The notes under the pieces are model-generated. The model was not told the origin of the DNA. It was given only the letters and a program-made list of their open reading frames with translations, and searched no databases. DNA of 64,000 nt from Okapia johnstoni (Eukaryota; Chordata; Mammalia; Artiodactyla; Giraffidae). Location of the stretch: positions 123,406,501 to 123,470,500 of the forward strand of contig CM044308.1 of the NCBI GenBank assembly GCA_024291935.2, in the 5' to 3' direction. A program made the position numbers and the translations under genes. Positions 10,731 to 22,049 of this stretch are shown here, in pieces (position 1 is the stretch's first letter; every line of letters starts with the position of its first letter).

Positions 10731-11520
10731 TTATAATGTAATCTGTCTAAAAGCTGATAGTCTTGCCCCAGGCAGACTGACATAAAAATGTAATTAAAAG
10801 CAATTTGATTCTTTATTGCTCTCTCCAATGAATCCCATTCATTACACAAAACAGCATTTTCTGAAAAAATTCGCTCAACCGTTCTCAGCTTTAAATTTTT
10901 CCAAACGCCAAGGCTCTCTTTTCCTCTCTATTAAAAAATCTTCCCAGCAAAACTATCCACAAACCCTGAATACTGTTTCATCTCTGCCTCTCTTGCCTCG
11001 TGCTAGACTCAGATCTTTATCAGGAGAGGCACCTTGAGTATACTGAAAAACAAAGGAAGGTCAGGGGCTGCCCTGGCTTATAAGGGGTTTGAAGTAAAAC
11101 ACTTAATAATTAACTTATGAATTTTCTTTCATTCAGTTAATACATTTCAGGGACTACAATTTTCATGACACTTTGCCAAATGCTTTAGAAAAATAAAAGA
11201 CAAAACTTTCTCAGCCCTTAAGAATCATATAACCCATACAATCCCATTTTATCCAGTGTCCAGTCTTTCAGCATCCCAGCTGCCCACAGGGCACTGAAAC
11301 ATGTGAACAACACTTTAAATAAGGAGAATAGCCCAAACCACAGGTCACAGGGATGTAATATGATGGGTTGATTCGATGATCAAAATAAATCACTTCTATT
11401 ACTGTTGACTGGAAAAGTCTGAAAGACAAAAACAAAGAACCCATGCCCTACTGGCACTAAAGTCAAGAATTCTAAGAGAAATGGTAGGAAATAGCAAGAA
11501 AATAAAAATGAAAACTAAGG
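10731..11520. other. Intergenic, one weak old repeat
   Basis: Mostly unrecognised. About 11105-11230 resembles the common old repeat 'ttcattcaacaaatatttat...' (compare 1801-1915), with low confidence. Confidence 0.4.
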
Positions 11521-11600
11521 ACTTCCCTGGTGGTCCAGGCTAAGACTCTGTGCTCCCAATGCAGGGGGCCTGGGTTCAACCCCTGGCCAGTCAAATAAAT
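11521..11600 (+). mobile_element. CHR-2-type SINE, truncated
   Basis: Begins 'acttccctggtggtccagg' and keeps 'cccaatgcagggggcctggg' and 'ttcaacccctgg' before losing similarity. It is followed 34 bases later by a second CHR SINE in the same orientation. Confidence 0.8.
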
Positions 11601-11633
11601 GGATACAATAAACTGAAAATCAGACAAACGAGG

Positions 11634-11755
11634 GCAATTCCCTGGTGGTCAAGCACTTAAGACTCAGCACTTTCACTGCCATGACTTAGGTTCAATCCTT
11701 GGGCGGGGAGCTAAGATCCCACAAGCCATGCTTGATTAAAAAAAAAAAAAAAAAG
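11634..11755 (+). mobile_element. CHR-2-type SINE
   Basis: Runs from 'aattccctggtggtcaagc' through 'ggttcaatccttgggcgggg' and 'ctaagatcccacaagccatg' to a 17-base A tail near 11737-11753. Confidence 0.88.
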
Positions 11756-12149
11756 ACAAAATAAATAGCGAGCAGAAGAAGAGATGGCTATTAGAGACAG
11801 CTAGAGAGGTAGATGCTTTTGCTATTAAGCAGTTAGGTGAGGATGCAGAAATGGCCTCAAAGAAATCAAAGAATCATAAGGAAAGGAAGTTCAGTGTCAG
11901 AGGCCAGACCTGAATCCAAGGAGACACAGCGCAGGTGCAAGCACATATGCCTACACAGTGTGAGCAGCGGGACGGTGTCACACCGACCAGTGCTGGCCCA
12001 GCCCGGCATGCCAGCATGCCAGAAAGCTCTCCCAGGGTTGCCAGATCTTCCAGCTGCCTTAGAAGCCAACAGATCTCATGCAACCATTTCATGCAAAATT
12101 TTCCCATTTTTAAATATTGGCCTGACTTGATAAAATACTGCACAGAGTC
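11756..12149. other. Intergenic, no recognised feature
   Basis: Overlapping short ORFs occur on both strands near 11837-12164, but none has a recognisable domain, start context or splice partner. I treat them as chance ORFs. Confidence 0.5.
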
Positions 12150-12455
12150 TGATACCATATACATAATGTTTTAAAACAAGAAAATGCTAAACACATTCTA
12201 ATAAATACATAGTGAAACATGGGTCTGAATGATAAACAAGGATAATGGTTATCCCTGGAGAGGACAGGGAGAGGAAAGGCACAGAAAGGGGTTCTACAGT
12301 ATCTGCAATGTTTTATTGCTTTAATAAAAATCTGTAATAAGTATAGCAACAGGAAAAGATTTGTTAGACTAGATGGTATGTCCATGAGTTTCTATTATAT
12401 TAGTGACCCTACTGTTCCATACGTTTGAAATATTTCACCATTATAAAACAATAAT
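12150..12455 (+). mobile_element. Old LINE 3' end, probably L1M
   Basis: Wording such as 'ggataatggttatccctgg', 'agtatctgcaatgttttatt', 'tccatacgtttgaaatattt' and 'caccattataaaacaat' matches a common old mammalian LINE 3' terminus. The subfamily is uncertain. Confidence 0.5.
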
Positions 12456-12611
12456 ACTGCACAGGCCAAACATTTTTAGTCCACGTCGGACCAGTGGAGC
12501 AGAGTTTTGCAGTATCTGCATAGCACGATTGAAAAGGCATACAGCCCACACTCAGGTTAGAGCAGGGTGAATAGCACTTTGGCCACCCCCCCACCTCGAG
12601 TAAAACGTAGG

Positions 12612-12770
12612 TGGTCCAGGTGGGTTTCAACCTGCATGGACATCAGAGTCACCTGCTCAGCTTGTTAAAACTTCCCATGCCTGGGTGTCACCTAGATTCT
12701 ACTAAATCATAGACTGCATCTAGAAATTGGGCAGCGAGGAGATTCTGATGTGTAGCCAGAGTTGAAAATA
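12612..12770. mobile_element. MER5-type nonautonomous hAT (Charlie) element
   Basis: The order 'acatcagagtcacctgctca', 'gcttgttaaaacttcc', 'gaggagattctgatgtgtag', 'ccagagttgaaaa' gives the imperfect palindromic layout of MER5A-like MITEs. Highly diverged. Confidence 0.65.
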
Positions 12771-13408
12771 ACTGTGATGGTCCTGAGAACATGACTGTGA
12801 CACAGGAAAGCCACAACAACAAGAAAAGCAACCAAGTCAGGGGCTCCCAGTGAGGTGACAACTCTAAAGGCTCGGTGGTCACTGATGGCTTTCCTGAATT
12901 AGACACGACAAATGACAATGAAACTAAAGTACTCATTTAAAAGGACTAAGTCTTTTTGTAACAAAAAAATTGAAATAAGAACTGTTGAAAAGTATTTTTC
13001 AAATATTTTCATTGAAATGGTTAGAAAAAAGTTTAACTCAGTGCATTATTTTAAAGACACAAACTGTATACCTGTGCAAGCTTGGGACTGTGGAATGATG
13101 GAAAGATGGATGAGCACCATCCCTTAACTCTCAATGAAACTTAACATCTAATGGGACAGACAGACATATCAAAAAATAATTTGTCCCTTGGGGTGATGGA
13201 AACTGGTATTATATGATTCTAGTTTGGCCTCAAGGTTTCCAAAACTAGAGCATTCAAGTTGTTGGGCCTCAGTGTCTTATTTTAACCATTATCTGATGGC
13301 CTGGGTTTGGCACAGAGACCCTAGAAGCTGGGAAAGAAGAGCAGAATGGAAAGGAATCATCTTAAAATGATTTCAATTTCATATGGCATTACATATATAA
13401 AGAGTTCA
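12771..13408. other. Intergenic, no recognised feature
   Basis: No gene or named repeat recognised. Confidence 0.5.
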
Positions 13409-13418
13409 AAAATGATGT

Positions 13419-13888
13419 GTTGACATGGAAACAATATAAATGTCCATTGATAGAAGAATGGATAAAGAAAATGTGGAACATAGAAAATGGAATACTATTC
13501 AGCCATAAAAAGGAATGAAATAATGATATTTGCAACAACATGGATGGACCTAGAGATTATCACACTAATGAAGTCAGAAAAAGACAAATACTGTATGATA
13601 TCACTTATTTGGGGAATCTAAAATATGACACAAATGAACTTATCTACAAATCAGAAACAGACTCACAGACACACAGAACAGACTTGTGGTTGCTAAGGGA
13701 TGGGGTAGAGGAGGGATGGATTGGACGTTTGGGATTAGCAGATGTAAACTATTATATATAGGATGTATAGCACAGAGAACTATATTCAGTATCCTGTAAT
13801 AAACCACAATGGAAAAGAATATGAAAATATATGTATGTATGACTGAATCACAACACTATAAGTCAACTATACTTCAATATACATTTTT
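13419..13888 (+). mobile_element. L1 3' end (artiodactyl type)
   Basis: Contains the late L1 wording 'gaatactattcagccataaa', 'aacatggatggacctagaga', 'aacagacttgtggttgctaa' and 'gtcaactatacttcaatat'. It is 5'-truncated. A 10-bp direct repeat aaaatgatgt flanks it at 13409-13418 and 13889-13898, consistent with a target-site duplication. Confidence 0.9.
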
Positions 13889-14149
13889 AAAATGATGTCC
13901 TGAAAAACTGTTCTTACTATAAATTAATCAGGTTTATCCACAAAAGCCTTTTTCCTGATAGAGATTTTTGTCCTTTGCAATAAAGAAGACATCAGTGTGA
14001 CTTTCTCTTTCAGGACCCCACATGTGAATGAATCACTGAGTGAATGAATAGAATTTCAATCCTCATAACCAAGATAGCATTGGATCATAATATACTCCTT
14101 TAGGATAAATTTCAGGAATGTCTATAATTCAAAGCATTTCCTTTTACAG

Positions 14150-14372
14150 CAGTAGCTACAGATTATGGGTACATTATATTAAGCATTTTAGGTGCATTAT
14201 CTTGATTCATCTTCACCTACAATCTGCTGAAGTAGGTCACATTATGTGCATTTTTATAGATGGAGAAACTGAAGGTCACAATGGTTAAATAACAAACTGA
14301 ACCACATCTCAGTTTACCTGCAGCAGAGCCAGGATTCAAACATGCTCTAACTCAGCACTATATTCCTCCATC
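14150..14372 (-). mobile_element. MIR SINE
   Basis: In reverse orientation: 'gtgcattatcttgattcatc', 'tttttatagatggagaaact', 'gcagagccaggattcaaac', 'ctctaactcagcactatatt'. This is the MIR core and tRNA-side order read backwards. Confidence 0.75.
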
Positions 14373-15529
14373 ACTTGACAAGGAATATTTGCTATTATTA
14401 CATTAAAACTTTTAAACATAATTTTATTAAGTTAAATTTCAATTTAATTTTAATTAAAAACTCTGGCTGATGTACTATGTGGTTTAAATCCATTTAAAGC
14501 CAGAACGTCAGGCTGTAGATAGGCAGGAGATAATCACTAAGACTGGTGTGTTCCTTCTTCAGGCATCAGTTTTTGGTAATTTTGAGTTTTCAGACAAATA
14601 TTCCGTATGTGCCTCTATTCCTCCACCCAAATATTATAAATATTAGCTCCAAAACTACCTTTATACGCTCTCAACAATACCCTGTGAACAATGGCCATTG
14701 TTAATCTGCGTTTTAAAAATGCTAAAGTAACAGTTAGTTTGAATAGTCAATATAAATAATTTATTAGTTTGCTCTCTAAATCAAGTAAAAGCTACGTGAC
14801 AGTACTTCATGGTTCAATGAAGCAGTTAGTTTAGTCAAGTAGTGAATAATCTTCAAATCAATTGTTCCTCAAATACAAAAAAAAACAGCGATGTATAGAT
14901 AAGTAATTCAAGAGACTAGAAAAGGCTAGGTAATATTACAGAATTTTGACACGTATTTCAGTAGATAATCCAATAATTTTTTCATTCTCATGAGTTTAAT
15001 TCTTTAAAAACATAAAATAAGCTTTTGAAAAAAGAGAAAAGAATCACTGTGTTTTAGTGTTATTTTCAAGTCAATTAATGCACATTGAATATTGAAAACT
15101 ATAGTGGGCTTACCACTTTGTGTTCCTGTGACTGGGCTGTCAAAGCAGGCTTGTCATTGCCTTAATCATTTGAGTGCATAAAGAAGGACCATTATGTTTT
15201 CCTCTCTCATGAAAATGCATGGCCCATTTTGTATTTTCCATGGATATGGCATGGATTTAATTCAGCAGGCGAGGTACTCGCTACACTAAAAGAAAGGGCT
15301 CATGGGGGTAATATGATGTCAGGAAAATATTATTTTATTGGCACAAGCATTTTTTCAAAGATAGCAAGAATGTTTATTGTGCGGTGGGAAGCAGTAGCAC
15401 AGTAGAAACCCAAAGAGTTCAAGTATCTGTTGACAGAGTATTGTTCTTCCAAACAAGCAGTTAATCATGGAAATAGTGGCTGATGACAAATTTAGATTAT
15501 GAAAGAGCTTCATTAATTTTTTAATTGTG
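14373..15529. other. AT-rich intergenic, no recognised feature
   Basis: No recognisable repeat or gene. The stretch is low in CpG and repeat-poor compared with its surroundings. Confidence 0.5.
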
Positions 15530-16250
15530 AATACATAAGTATTTGTACAAGTTCTAAAAATTTAAAGTAGGAAGGGTATAAAGTGAAAATTGCATCTCTC
15601 TCCTGCCTTTATCTTTCACCCATGTGTTTCTCTTCCCTAGAAGCAACTATTATTACCTTGTTCTTGCATCCTATGCATATACAACCATATTTATATATTG
15701 TTTTTTATACTAATCATAATATACGTACTGATCCATAGTCCCGTTTCTTTACTTTAACAAATGTCTTGGAAAATGTGTCAGGGAGTCCTAATTGTTGTTG
15801 TTTTTTTAACCTAGCTCTATGCTGTCCATGTTCCCTTTTTCACTGAGGTATACTTTTCATTTAGTAAGATACAGAGATTCAATCCGATGCCTTTTGAGAA
15901 TTGAACACTAGGGTGTAACCATCTCTCAAAGCAAGATGTAGAACATTTCATAATTCTTTTTTGCATGGATGTGCCGTGACTGATTTAACTAGATCTCTGT
16001 TTTTGCACTCTTTTGTTGCTATAAATAAGCTTACAGTGAATGGTATGTACATGTATGATATTGTATGTGTCTAGGTGCACCTATGAGAAACTTCCTAGAA
16101 TTAGGATTGCTAGATCAAAGGATATATGCATTTTTAATTTGGAAGGATATCGACAAATTACATGTCATAGGAGTTGTACTAATTTATGTTCTGACTGACA
16201 ATTTATGAAAGTTCTTTTTGCAGTATACTGTGGTTAGTAAACTTCTTGAT
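15530..16250 (-). mobile_element. Old L1 3' region (L1M-like)
   Basis: In reverse: 'tgaggtatacttttcattta', 'ggtgtaaccatctctcaaag', 'aagatgtagaacatttcat', then 'gctataaataagcttacagt' and 'aggattgctagatcaaagg', matching the end of L1 ORF2 and its 3' UTR read backwards. The 15530-15800 part is less certain. Confidence 0.55.
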
Positions 16251-16499
16251 CTTTGTCCACTGCTAGCTGAAAAAGTATGATTGTAGCTTTAATTTTGTTT
16301 CTCTCATTAGGAAGATGCTGAGCATCTTTCCCTGTGTTTAAAAACCATGGAGCAGCTTCATTCCAAAAGAAAATCTGAGCCAAAGCAAAGGTGCTGTGAA
16401 GACTGTGCCATGCGTATGGAGTGGTGAACAGAAACACAGAAGACTTAACCTTTATTCTGACCTTTCAAGAGAAGCTGGACAAAGTAATGTGTTTCTGAG

Positions 16500-17000
16500 G
16501 ACAGTAGAAACTTGAGGAAACTTGATATTTTCAGTATGACCTGAAAAGGAGATGCCGAAATCTTGAATTGAAAAGTTCAAGAAACAAAAGTTCTAAGAAA
16601 GTATGCCTGCCAGAATCACAAATGAGGACAATGTTAATTTGTTTCCTCAACATAAATGTTATTGTCCATGCTGAATTAATCGACAAAGTCAAACAGTCAA
16701 CAGGCTTCTTATGCAGAAATTCTAAAACATATGTGGGATTGTGTACCATACAAGTCACTGCTTGATCATCCATTTTATTTACTACACTCTGCTTTGGACA
16801 ACCTTTGGGTAGTCTTTAAAATCAGAGCCATTCTGAAAGGAAAAAAGCAACCCAAACAGGAAAGAAAACTCACCACTAAGGATATTAAAAAGACAGTGAC
16901 TTCAGTTCTAATGGCAATTCCAACAGAAAAGATTCAAAATACTTAGGACAATACTGGAAATCACTGCATAGCTCCCAATGTGACTTGTTTGAAGGAAACA
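16500..17000 (+). pseudogene. Mariner (Tc1/mariner) transposase relic
   Basis: Two broken frames match the C-terminal half of a mariner transposase, a cut-and-paste DDD enzyme. The first, about 16568-16740, reads LKSSRNKSSKK then MRTMLICFLNINVIVHAEL, matching the family's 'WKS..PKKA' and 'MLI.FFDIKGIVH.E' block; the first catalytic Asp is Asn here. After a frameshift, 16755-16990 reads HPFYLLHSALDNLWVVFK, IRAILKGKK, DIKKTVTSVLMAIPTEKIQ, then WKSL and, in a third frame, a CDLFEGN block, matching the family's third-Asp region and its terminal YFEGD motif. It is clearly dead. The N-terminal DNA-binding half, perhaps within 16290-16500, is not recognisable. Confidence 0.72.
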
Positions 17001-17680
17001 ATACTCTTCTAGATTTAGAAATTCTTATTTTAAGTTGGTTCCATTGCTGGATAATTATTTATGCCATGTTAATCTAGCAATCAAGGATACTTAAAATCCT
17101 TCAGCTACCATTCCTCTCTCCCATAAAGTAGTTCGTGGAACGATAGAACAACAGAAAAAATTATTCCTTAATTTATTAGACTCCCACTCATTAGCTGCAG
17201 AGTATTGTTAAATTTATTTCTCTTTCTTGGACATCAGTTTTATGTTGAATTCCTATAACAAATTGTGGTGCCTATTAACTAATAAAGTCTCTGGCATATA
17301 GTAGTCTCTCTAAAAAAATGTGTGTTTGCTTCCACACATCTGTATTTGATTAGGATTTGTTGCTAGACCCAGAAGTAACAATTAAAAATGAAACTCTTGA
17401 GCTTTCAAAGGACTGAGTATGAAAGATTTAGGTTTCAAATTAGGAAGAATTTTCTTTTACAGACACCTGTGATAAAAAACAAAACCTTCATAGGAACATT
17501 TAAGGAAAAGAATATACAAAGACATATTGTCAGAGTTTATTTGTGAAGACTAGAATTCAGTTTAGCTAGTTTACCAGACATTAAAAGACTTTCAGATTTG
17601 GGGAAAGGGATAACGGGACTTAGTCTGGGTTGAAGTTTCAGGAAAGCTTCCCACAGCCATATTCACTGTTGTGGCACTAA
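17001..17680. other. Intergenic, no recognised feature
   Basis: No gene or clear repeat. A weak L2-like phrase sits near 17280-17310. Confidence 0.45.
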
Positions 17681-17681
17681 C

Positions 17682-18321
17682 CTGGGTTGAATAGTATCCC
17701 CTCAAATTCATGTTTACCTGAATCCTGTAAATGTGACCTTTTTTGGAAACAAGATCTTGCAAATATTATCAAGATGAGGTTGTACTGGATTAGGGCAAGC
17801 CCTAAGTGAACGTCTAGCATCCTTAAAAGGAGGCAAAACAGAAGAGACACTGACCCATGAGAAAAGGACATTTGAAGCTGAAGACAGGGATTGGAGTGAT
17901 GCATCTACAAGCCAAGGAATGCCAAGAATTGTCAGCAACCCCCAGAATCTAGAAGAGTCAGGGAAGGATTGCCCCTAGAGTCTTCAGAGAGAAAGCAGAG
18001 CTCTACCAATAACTTGATTTTGGACTTGTAGCCTGCAGAATTGTGAAAGAATACGTTCATGTTGTCTTATTTTTTAAAATTATTATTAATATTTTTTAAT
18101 TTATTTGTTTTAATTGGAGGCTAATTACTTAACAGTATTGTAGTGGTTTTTGCCATACACTGACATGAATCAGCCATGGGTGTACATGTGTTTCCCATCC
18201 TGAACCCCCCTCCCCCCCCCCCCCATCCCATCCCTCAGGGTCATCCCAGTGCACCATCACGTTGTCTTAAACTGCCCCACCTTGTGGGGCTTTGTTAGGG
18301 CAGCTCTGGGAAACTAATATA
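17682..18321 (+). mobile_element. MLT1-type MaLR LTR, split by an L1 insertion
   Basis: MaLR order: 'tgggttgaatagtatcccct', 'cctgaatcctgtaaatgtga', 'ggattagggcaagccctaag', 'cttgattttggacttgtagc', and after the insertion 'gggaaactaatata'. The host LTR is interrupted at 18070-18257 and resumes at 18258. Confidence 0.82.
18070..18257 (-). mobile_element. Bovine L1 3' UTR fragment nested in MLT1 LTR
   Basis: A reversed L1 3' end: T-rich tail, 'ttaattggaggctaattact', 'gacatgaatcagccatgggt', 'gtacatgtgtttcccatcct', a poly-C run, 'cagggtcatcccagtgcacc'. It is flanked by catgttgtctta (18058-18069) and cacgttgtctta (18258-18269), a 12-bp target duplication with one mismatch. Confidence 0.9.
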
Positions 18322-18707
18322 AGCACCAAGAGAGCTGCTGAATCTTCCATAATCAGGGATGCTCCAGTTCTAGAACCACCCTTCTGCCTCAATAGTTAAT
18401 AAAGCTTCAAGATCAGGAAACTACTACAGTCAGGAGACCAGGCAACCTGAGGTGGTCAGAAAATATCACTCTTGCTGGTTCCAGAACTGTGGCACATCTG
18501 GTACTAGCAGTCGACACTTTGTCATATGGCATAATGCGAGGTTCCTTGAACAATAGGACTTTAGCTAATACTCCCACAGAAAAAGCAAACACTTCGTCAT
18601 CATTTTATCCAGGAGTGGAGGAAGAAAATGCAGCAGAAGCACAGCCTCAGAGTGGCAAGATCATCTGACAAGTCAATCCTACATCACATCCAGAATGCCA
18701 GCTGCAA
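18322..18707. other. Intergenic, no recognised feature
   Basis: No gene or clear repeat. The sequence just left of the next SINE may belong to the same old repeat as 18945-19170. Confidence 0.45.
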
Positions 18708-18716
18708 AGGGAGTCT

Positions 18717-18944
18717 ATGTGTGTGGGCTCAGTCAGTCACTCGTATTCGACTCTTTGTGACCACATGGATGGTAGCCTGTCAGGTTCTTCTGCCCATGGG
18801 TTTTTCCAGGCAAGAATACTGGAGTGAGTTGCCACTCCTTTCTCCAGGGGATCTTCCTGACCCAGGGATTGAACCTGTGTCTCTTGCATCTCCTTCATTG
18901 GCAGGTAGATTCTTTACCACTAGCACCACCTGGGAAGCCCTGCC
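18717..18944 (-). mobile_element. Bov-tA SINE
   Basis: Reverse Bov-tA with 'caggcaagaatactggagtg' and tRNA-side 'agcaccacctgggaagccc'. Flanked by the 9-bp repeat agggagtct at 18708-18716 and 18945-18953. Confidence 0.92.
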
Positions 18945-19310
18945 AGGGAGTCTTGGAAGCATAGTTATTAGTTTTCCAGACCCCCACAGTACAGGAAGAT
19001 GAAACAGACCTTAAGTACCAATCCACCATATTTACTACAGAAAGTTCATGCAATTATTCCTTACTCTTTCTTTGTGTGAACGTATGCTTTCATTTCTCTT
19101 AGGTAAACTCAATTTGAAATTTGAAATGAAATTATTAGATGATTGGGTAGACATATGTTTTGTTTTATAAGAAACTGGTTTATCATTTTACAGTTCCTCC
19201 CACTAATAGTGTGTGAGCATTATGGCTAGTTCACATCCTCTCCAGCATTTGGGGCTGTCAGTCTTTTTAATTTTAACCATTCTGAGGATGTATAACCAGT
19301 TTACTTTCTA
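18945..19310 (-). mobile_element. Old L1-like repeat unit (pair of 44313-44533)
   Basis: The part to 19170 is clearly similar, in reverse complement, to 44313-44533 (shared blocks 'catatgtctacccaat', 'ctaataatttcatt', 'taaggaataattg', 'tctgtagtaaatatgg'). The part 19060-19310 carries L1-like wording ('atttctcttaggtaaac', 'ttcacatcctctccagcat'). Family not named. Confidence 0.55.
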
Positions 19311-20699
19311 ACTGTTTGATTTGAGGAATATTTTACCATAGTCATCTAATTTAAAATTCACAAGGTGCAAAATACTGTACTAGAAGGTAAATCTCTGTCC
19401 TAGCCTTTACTCTATCATGCAGTTTCTTGTATATTCTTACAGAGATGGTCTGTGCATTTTATAGTGCATGAGTATAAATACTTTTCAAAGACATTTTTGT
19501 ACAAAATGGTATCCTGTTAACAATATTTCAGATATTTCTTCATAGTATATATAATACTTAACCAGTCCTCTGTTTCTGTACGTTAAATTGTTCCTACACA
19601 AGTCTGTTCCTTCTCTCCCCATAAAAGTTGTCTTCCTCTATCCGTCTCTTCTTCCCCTATTCAGTACTAGCCTACCACAAAACCAATAACAATAGTTTAT
19701 ATATTTATAAATATATCTTTTTGTATTTTTAAATTCACTCTTACTAGGTTACCTCTAAATTTTTTCACCATTTTTGATTGTTAAATTGCATATGAGTCAA
19801 AAATTAATATTCAGGGGAAATATATACTCAGTAGGGTATAAATCTTTACATGTGATGTGAATGTATAAATTAAAAATTAAAGATTTTAGGCTACAATCTT
19901 ATCTGACAATAAGCTTTCCAAAGAGAATAATCTGTAAGTATAAATACTCAGATGGTAGGTTGAAATTATTCTTTTGACTATATTCTGGTGGCCACAAAGG
20001 TATTAATATATTAATAGTAAACAAGAAGCACTGTGAGAGATGAGACAGGGGGAGCCATATGTTTATATCTATCTTGTTAGCATTATTATCAGTTCCTGTT
20101 TTTATGTTTGATGATAAGGAAGAGCATGTGGATTTTTGTGATACTTAACTGTTTTCCTACCAAGTTGTAGTTATGTCTCCTAAGAACGCACTGTTTATCC
20201 ATGAGACTTGATGATCACAAAGCTTGGTAAACTTGTTCATTAAAAAGGAATCTGTGATTTTTTTAATAACTCATTAAATGCATCAGTCATAGGCTGGAGC
20301 CAGCACATATAGCTTGTGAGAGTCAATTGGGTGTATGTCTCTCCAACTTGACCTTCAGTGACTTTACATTTTTATCTTGAAATCAGCCATGGTGGGAGTA
20401 TTTACACCACAGAAATGCACAAATAGTACAAATCAAAGTCCTATTTTTCCCCCTGGACCACTGGTTGTAAACATTTACCAGCACGCTACTGAAGGTACTT
20501 GTTGCAGTAAATTGAGTTTGCTCACTCAAGCTGCATATGAACTCATCAGACTTGTGTTAGTTAATCCACCATTCTAGCTGCTGTTTTCTTACTAGACATG
20601 AGCATTTTGAGTCAGTCTCTCCTATACATGTAGAAAAGTTAAGTGACTTCTGGCAGAGATGATTTTAAAGTATTTTCTCTGCATCTTTGTAATTATACT
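19311..20699. other. AT-rich intergenic, possible L1 debris
   Basis: About 19420-19600 has weak L1-like wording. The rest to 20699 is not recognised. No gene seen. Confidence 0.4.
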
Positions 20700-21059
20700 G
20701 GCTTTTTCAATTTCTCCATTTCCTTGATTGGTTTTTGTTTAATTCATCGTTAAACGTAGAGGGGGGTATATTCTCACTACTGGTTTTGTTTTGTAACTGA
20801 CAATTGTTTATATATTTTAAATATATGTCATTTGGCATATAGACGTTATTATATGCATTTTTGTTGTGGATTTTACTTTTAATCAATATAAAACGATTCC
20901 TCACTCCATTTAATGATTTTTGTCCTGAGTTCTACTTTGTTAAGAATAATGTCACATTTTCTTTGTTTTATCTTTTGCCCATAACTTTCACTTTTAATTT
21001 TTTATTAGTTTATTTGAATTGGCCCTTTCATTAAGTAGCTTATACTTGGAGGTGTACTT

Positions 21060-21186
21060 ATTTATTTATTATTTTTGGCCACTCTGCACAGTTTGTGAGA
21101 TGTTAATTCCCCCACCAGGAACTGAACCCACGTCCCAGCAATGAAAGTGCCAAGTCCTAAACACTAGACTGGCAGAGAATTCCCTC
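21060..21186 (-). mobile_element. CHR-2-type SINE, nested in L1
   Basis: T-rich tail, 'ttggccactctgcacagttt', 'aggaactgaacccacgtccc', 'tagactggcagagaattccc'. Older looking than the neighbouring Bov-tA. Confidence 0.82.
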
Positions 21187-21322
21187 AGAGGTGGTCTTTT
21201 TAATCTAATCTGAGGATCTTTTTCATTATACAGTAAAATCTGAGCAATTTGCATTTATTGTAAAAATGAATGTATTTGACTTCCTTAACTTTTTATTTAT
21301 TTTATGCTTTCTATTGCTTCTT

Positions 21323-21547
21323 GTGTGTGTGTGTGCTGAGTTGCTTTACTCATGTCTGACTCTTTGTGACCCTATGGACTGTAGCCTGCAAGGATCCTCG
21401 GTCCAAGGGATTCTCCAGGTAAAATTACTGAAGTGGGTTGCCATGCCTTCCTCCAGGGGATACTCCCAACCCTAGGATTGAACCCACACCTCTTAGGTCT
21501 CCTGCATTGGTAGGCAGGTTCTTTACCACTAGCACCAGCTGGGAAGC
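21323..21547 (-). mobile_element. Bov-tA SINE, nested in L1
   Basis: Starts with a GT run, then 'gctgagttgctttactcatg', and ends 'caccagctgggaagcc'. A perfect 12-bp duplication ctattgcttctt lies at 21311-21322 and 21548-21559. Confidence 0.95.
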
Positions 21548-21825
21548 CTATTGCTTCTTTTTATAATTCAGTAGTTGTAATTTGCATTTCTAAGAGCACT
21601 TTCCTATTCTCTATTTTCCTTTTCATCATTATCTGTTACAGTTTCATCAGTGTATTATCTTTATGAATTTTGTAAGCATACATGTAATTTTCCAAATCTT
21701 CTTATTTCTTCAGAAAAACTTAATATGATAATTCAGATTGGCTTGAGCTTTTTAAAATTGTATGTAGGTTTCAATAGTTGGTTTTCTCTATTGAATCATA
21801 CTAACAGAAAGGATTCTAGCCATAC

Positions 21826-22040
21826 TGCTGTGCTGTGTGATATGCTTCGTTGCTCAGTTGAGTCCAACTCTTTGTGACCCCATGGATTGTAGCCCATCAG
21901 GCTCCTCTGTCCATGGGATTCTCCAGGCAAAAATATGGAGTGACTAGCCATTCCCTTCTCCAGGGGATCTTCCCGACCCAGGGATTGAACCTGGGTCTTC
22001 CACATTGCAGGCTTTACCTTCTGAGCCACCAGGGAAGCCC
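21826..22040 (-). mobile_element. Bov-tA SINE
   Basis: Reverse element from 'gctgtgctgtgtgatatgct' through 'ttgtgaccccatggattgt' to 'gagccaccagggaagccc'. Confidence 0.92.
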
Positions 22041-22049
22041 AACAATGCT

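Larger units (their letters stand above)
20700..21840 (-). mobile_element. Old L1 (L1M-like) fragment with two nested SINEs
   Basis: Reversed, AT-rich LINE sequence such as 'ttgtcctgagttctactttg' and 'cttttgcccataactttcac' is interrupted by a CHR SINE at 21060-21186 and a Bov-tA at 21323-21547. It resumes with the same AT-rich character after each. Confidence 0.5.
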
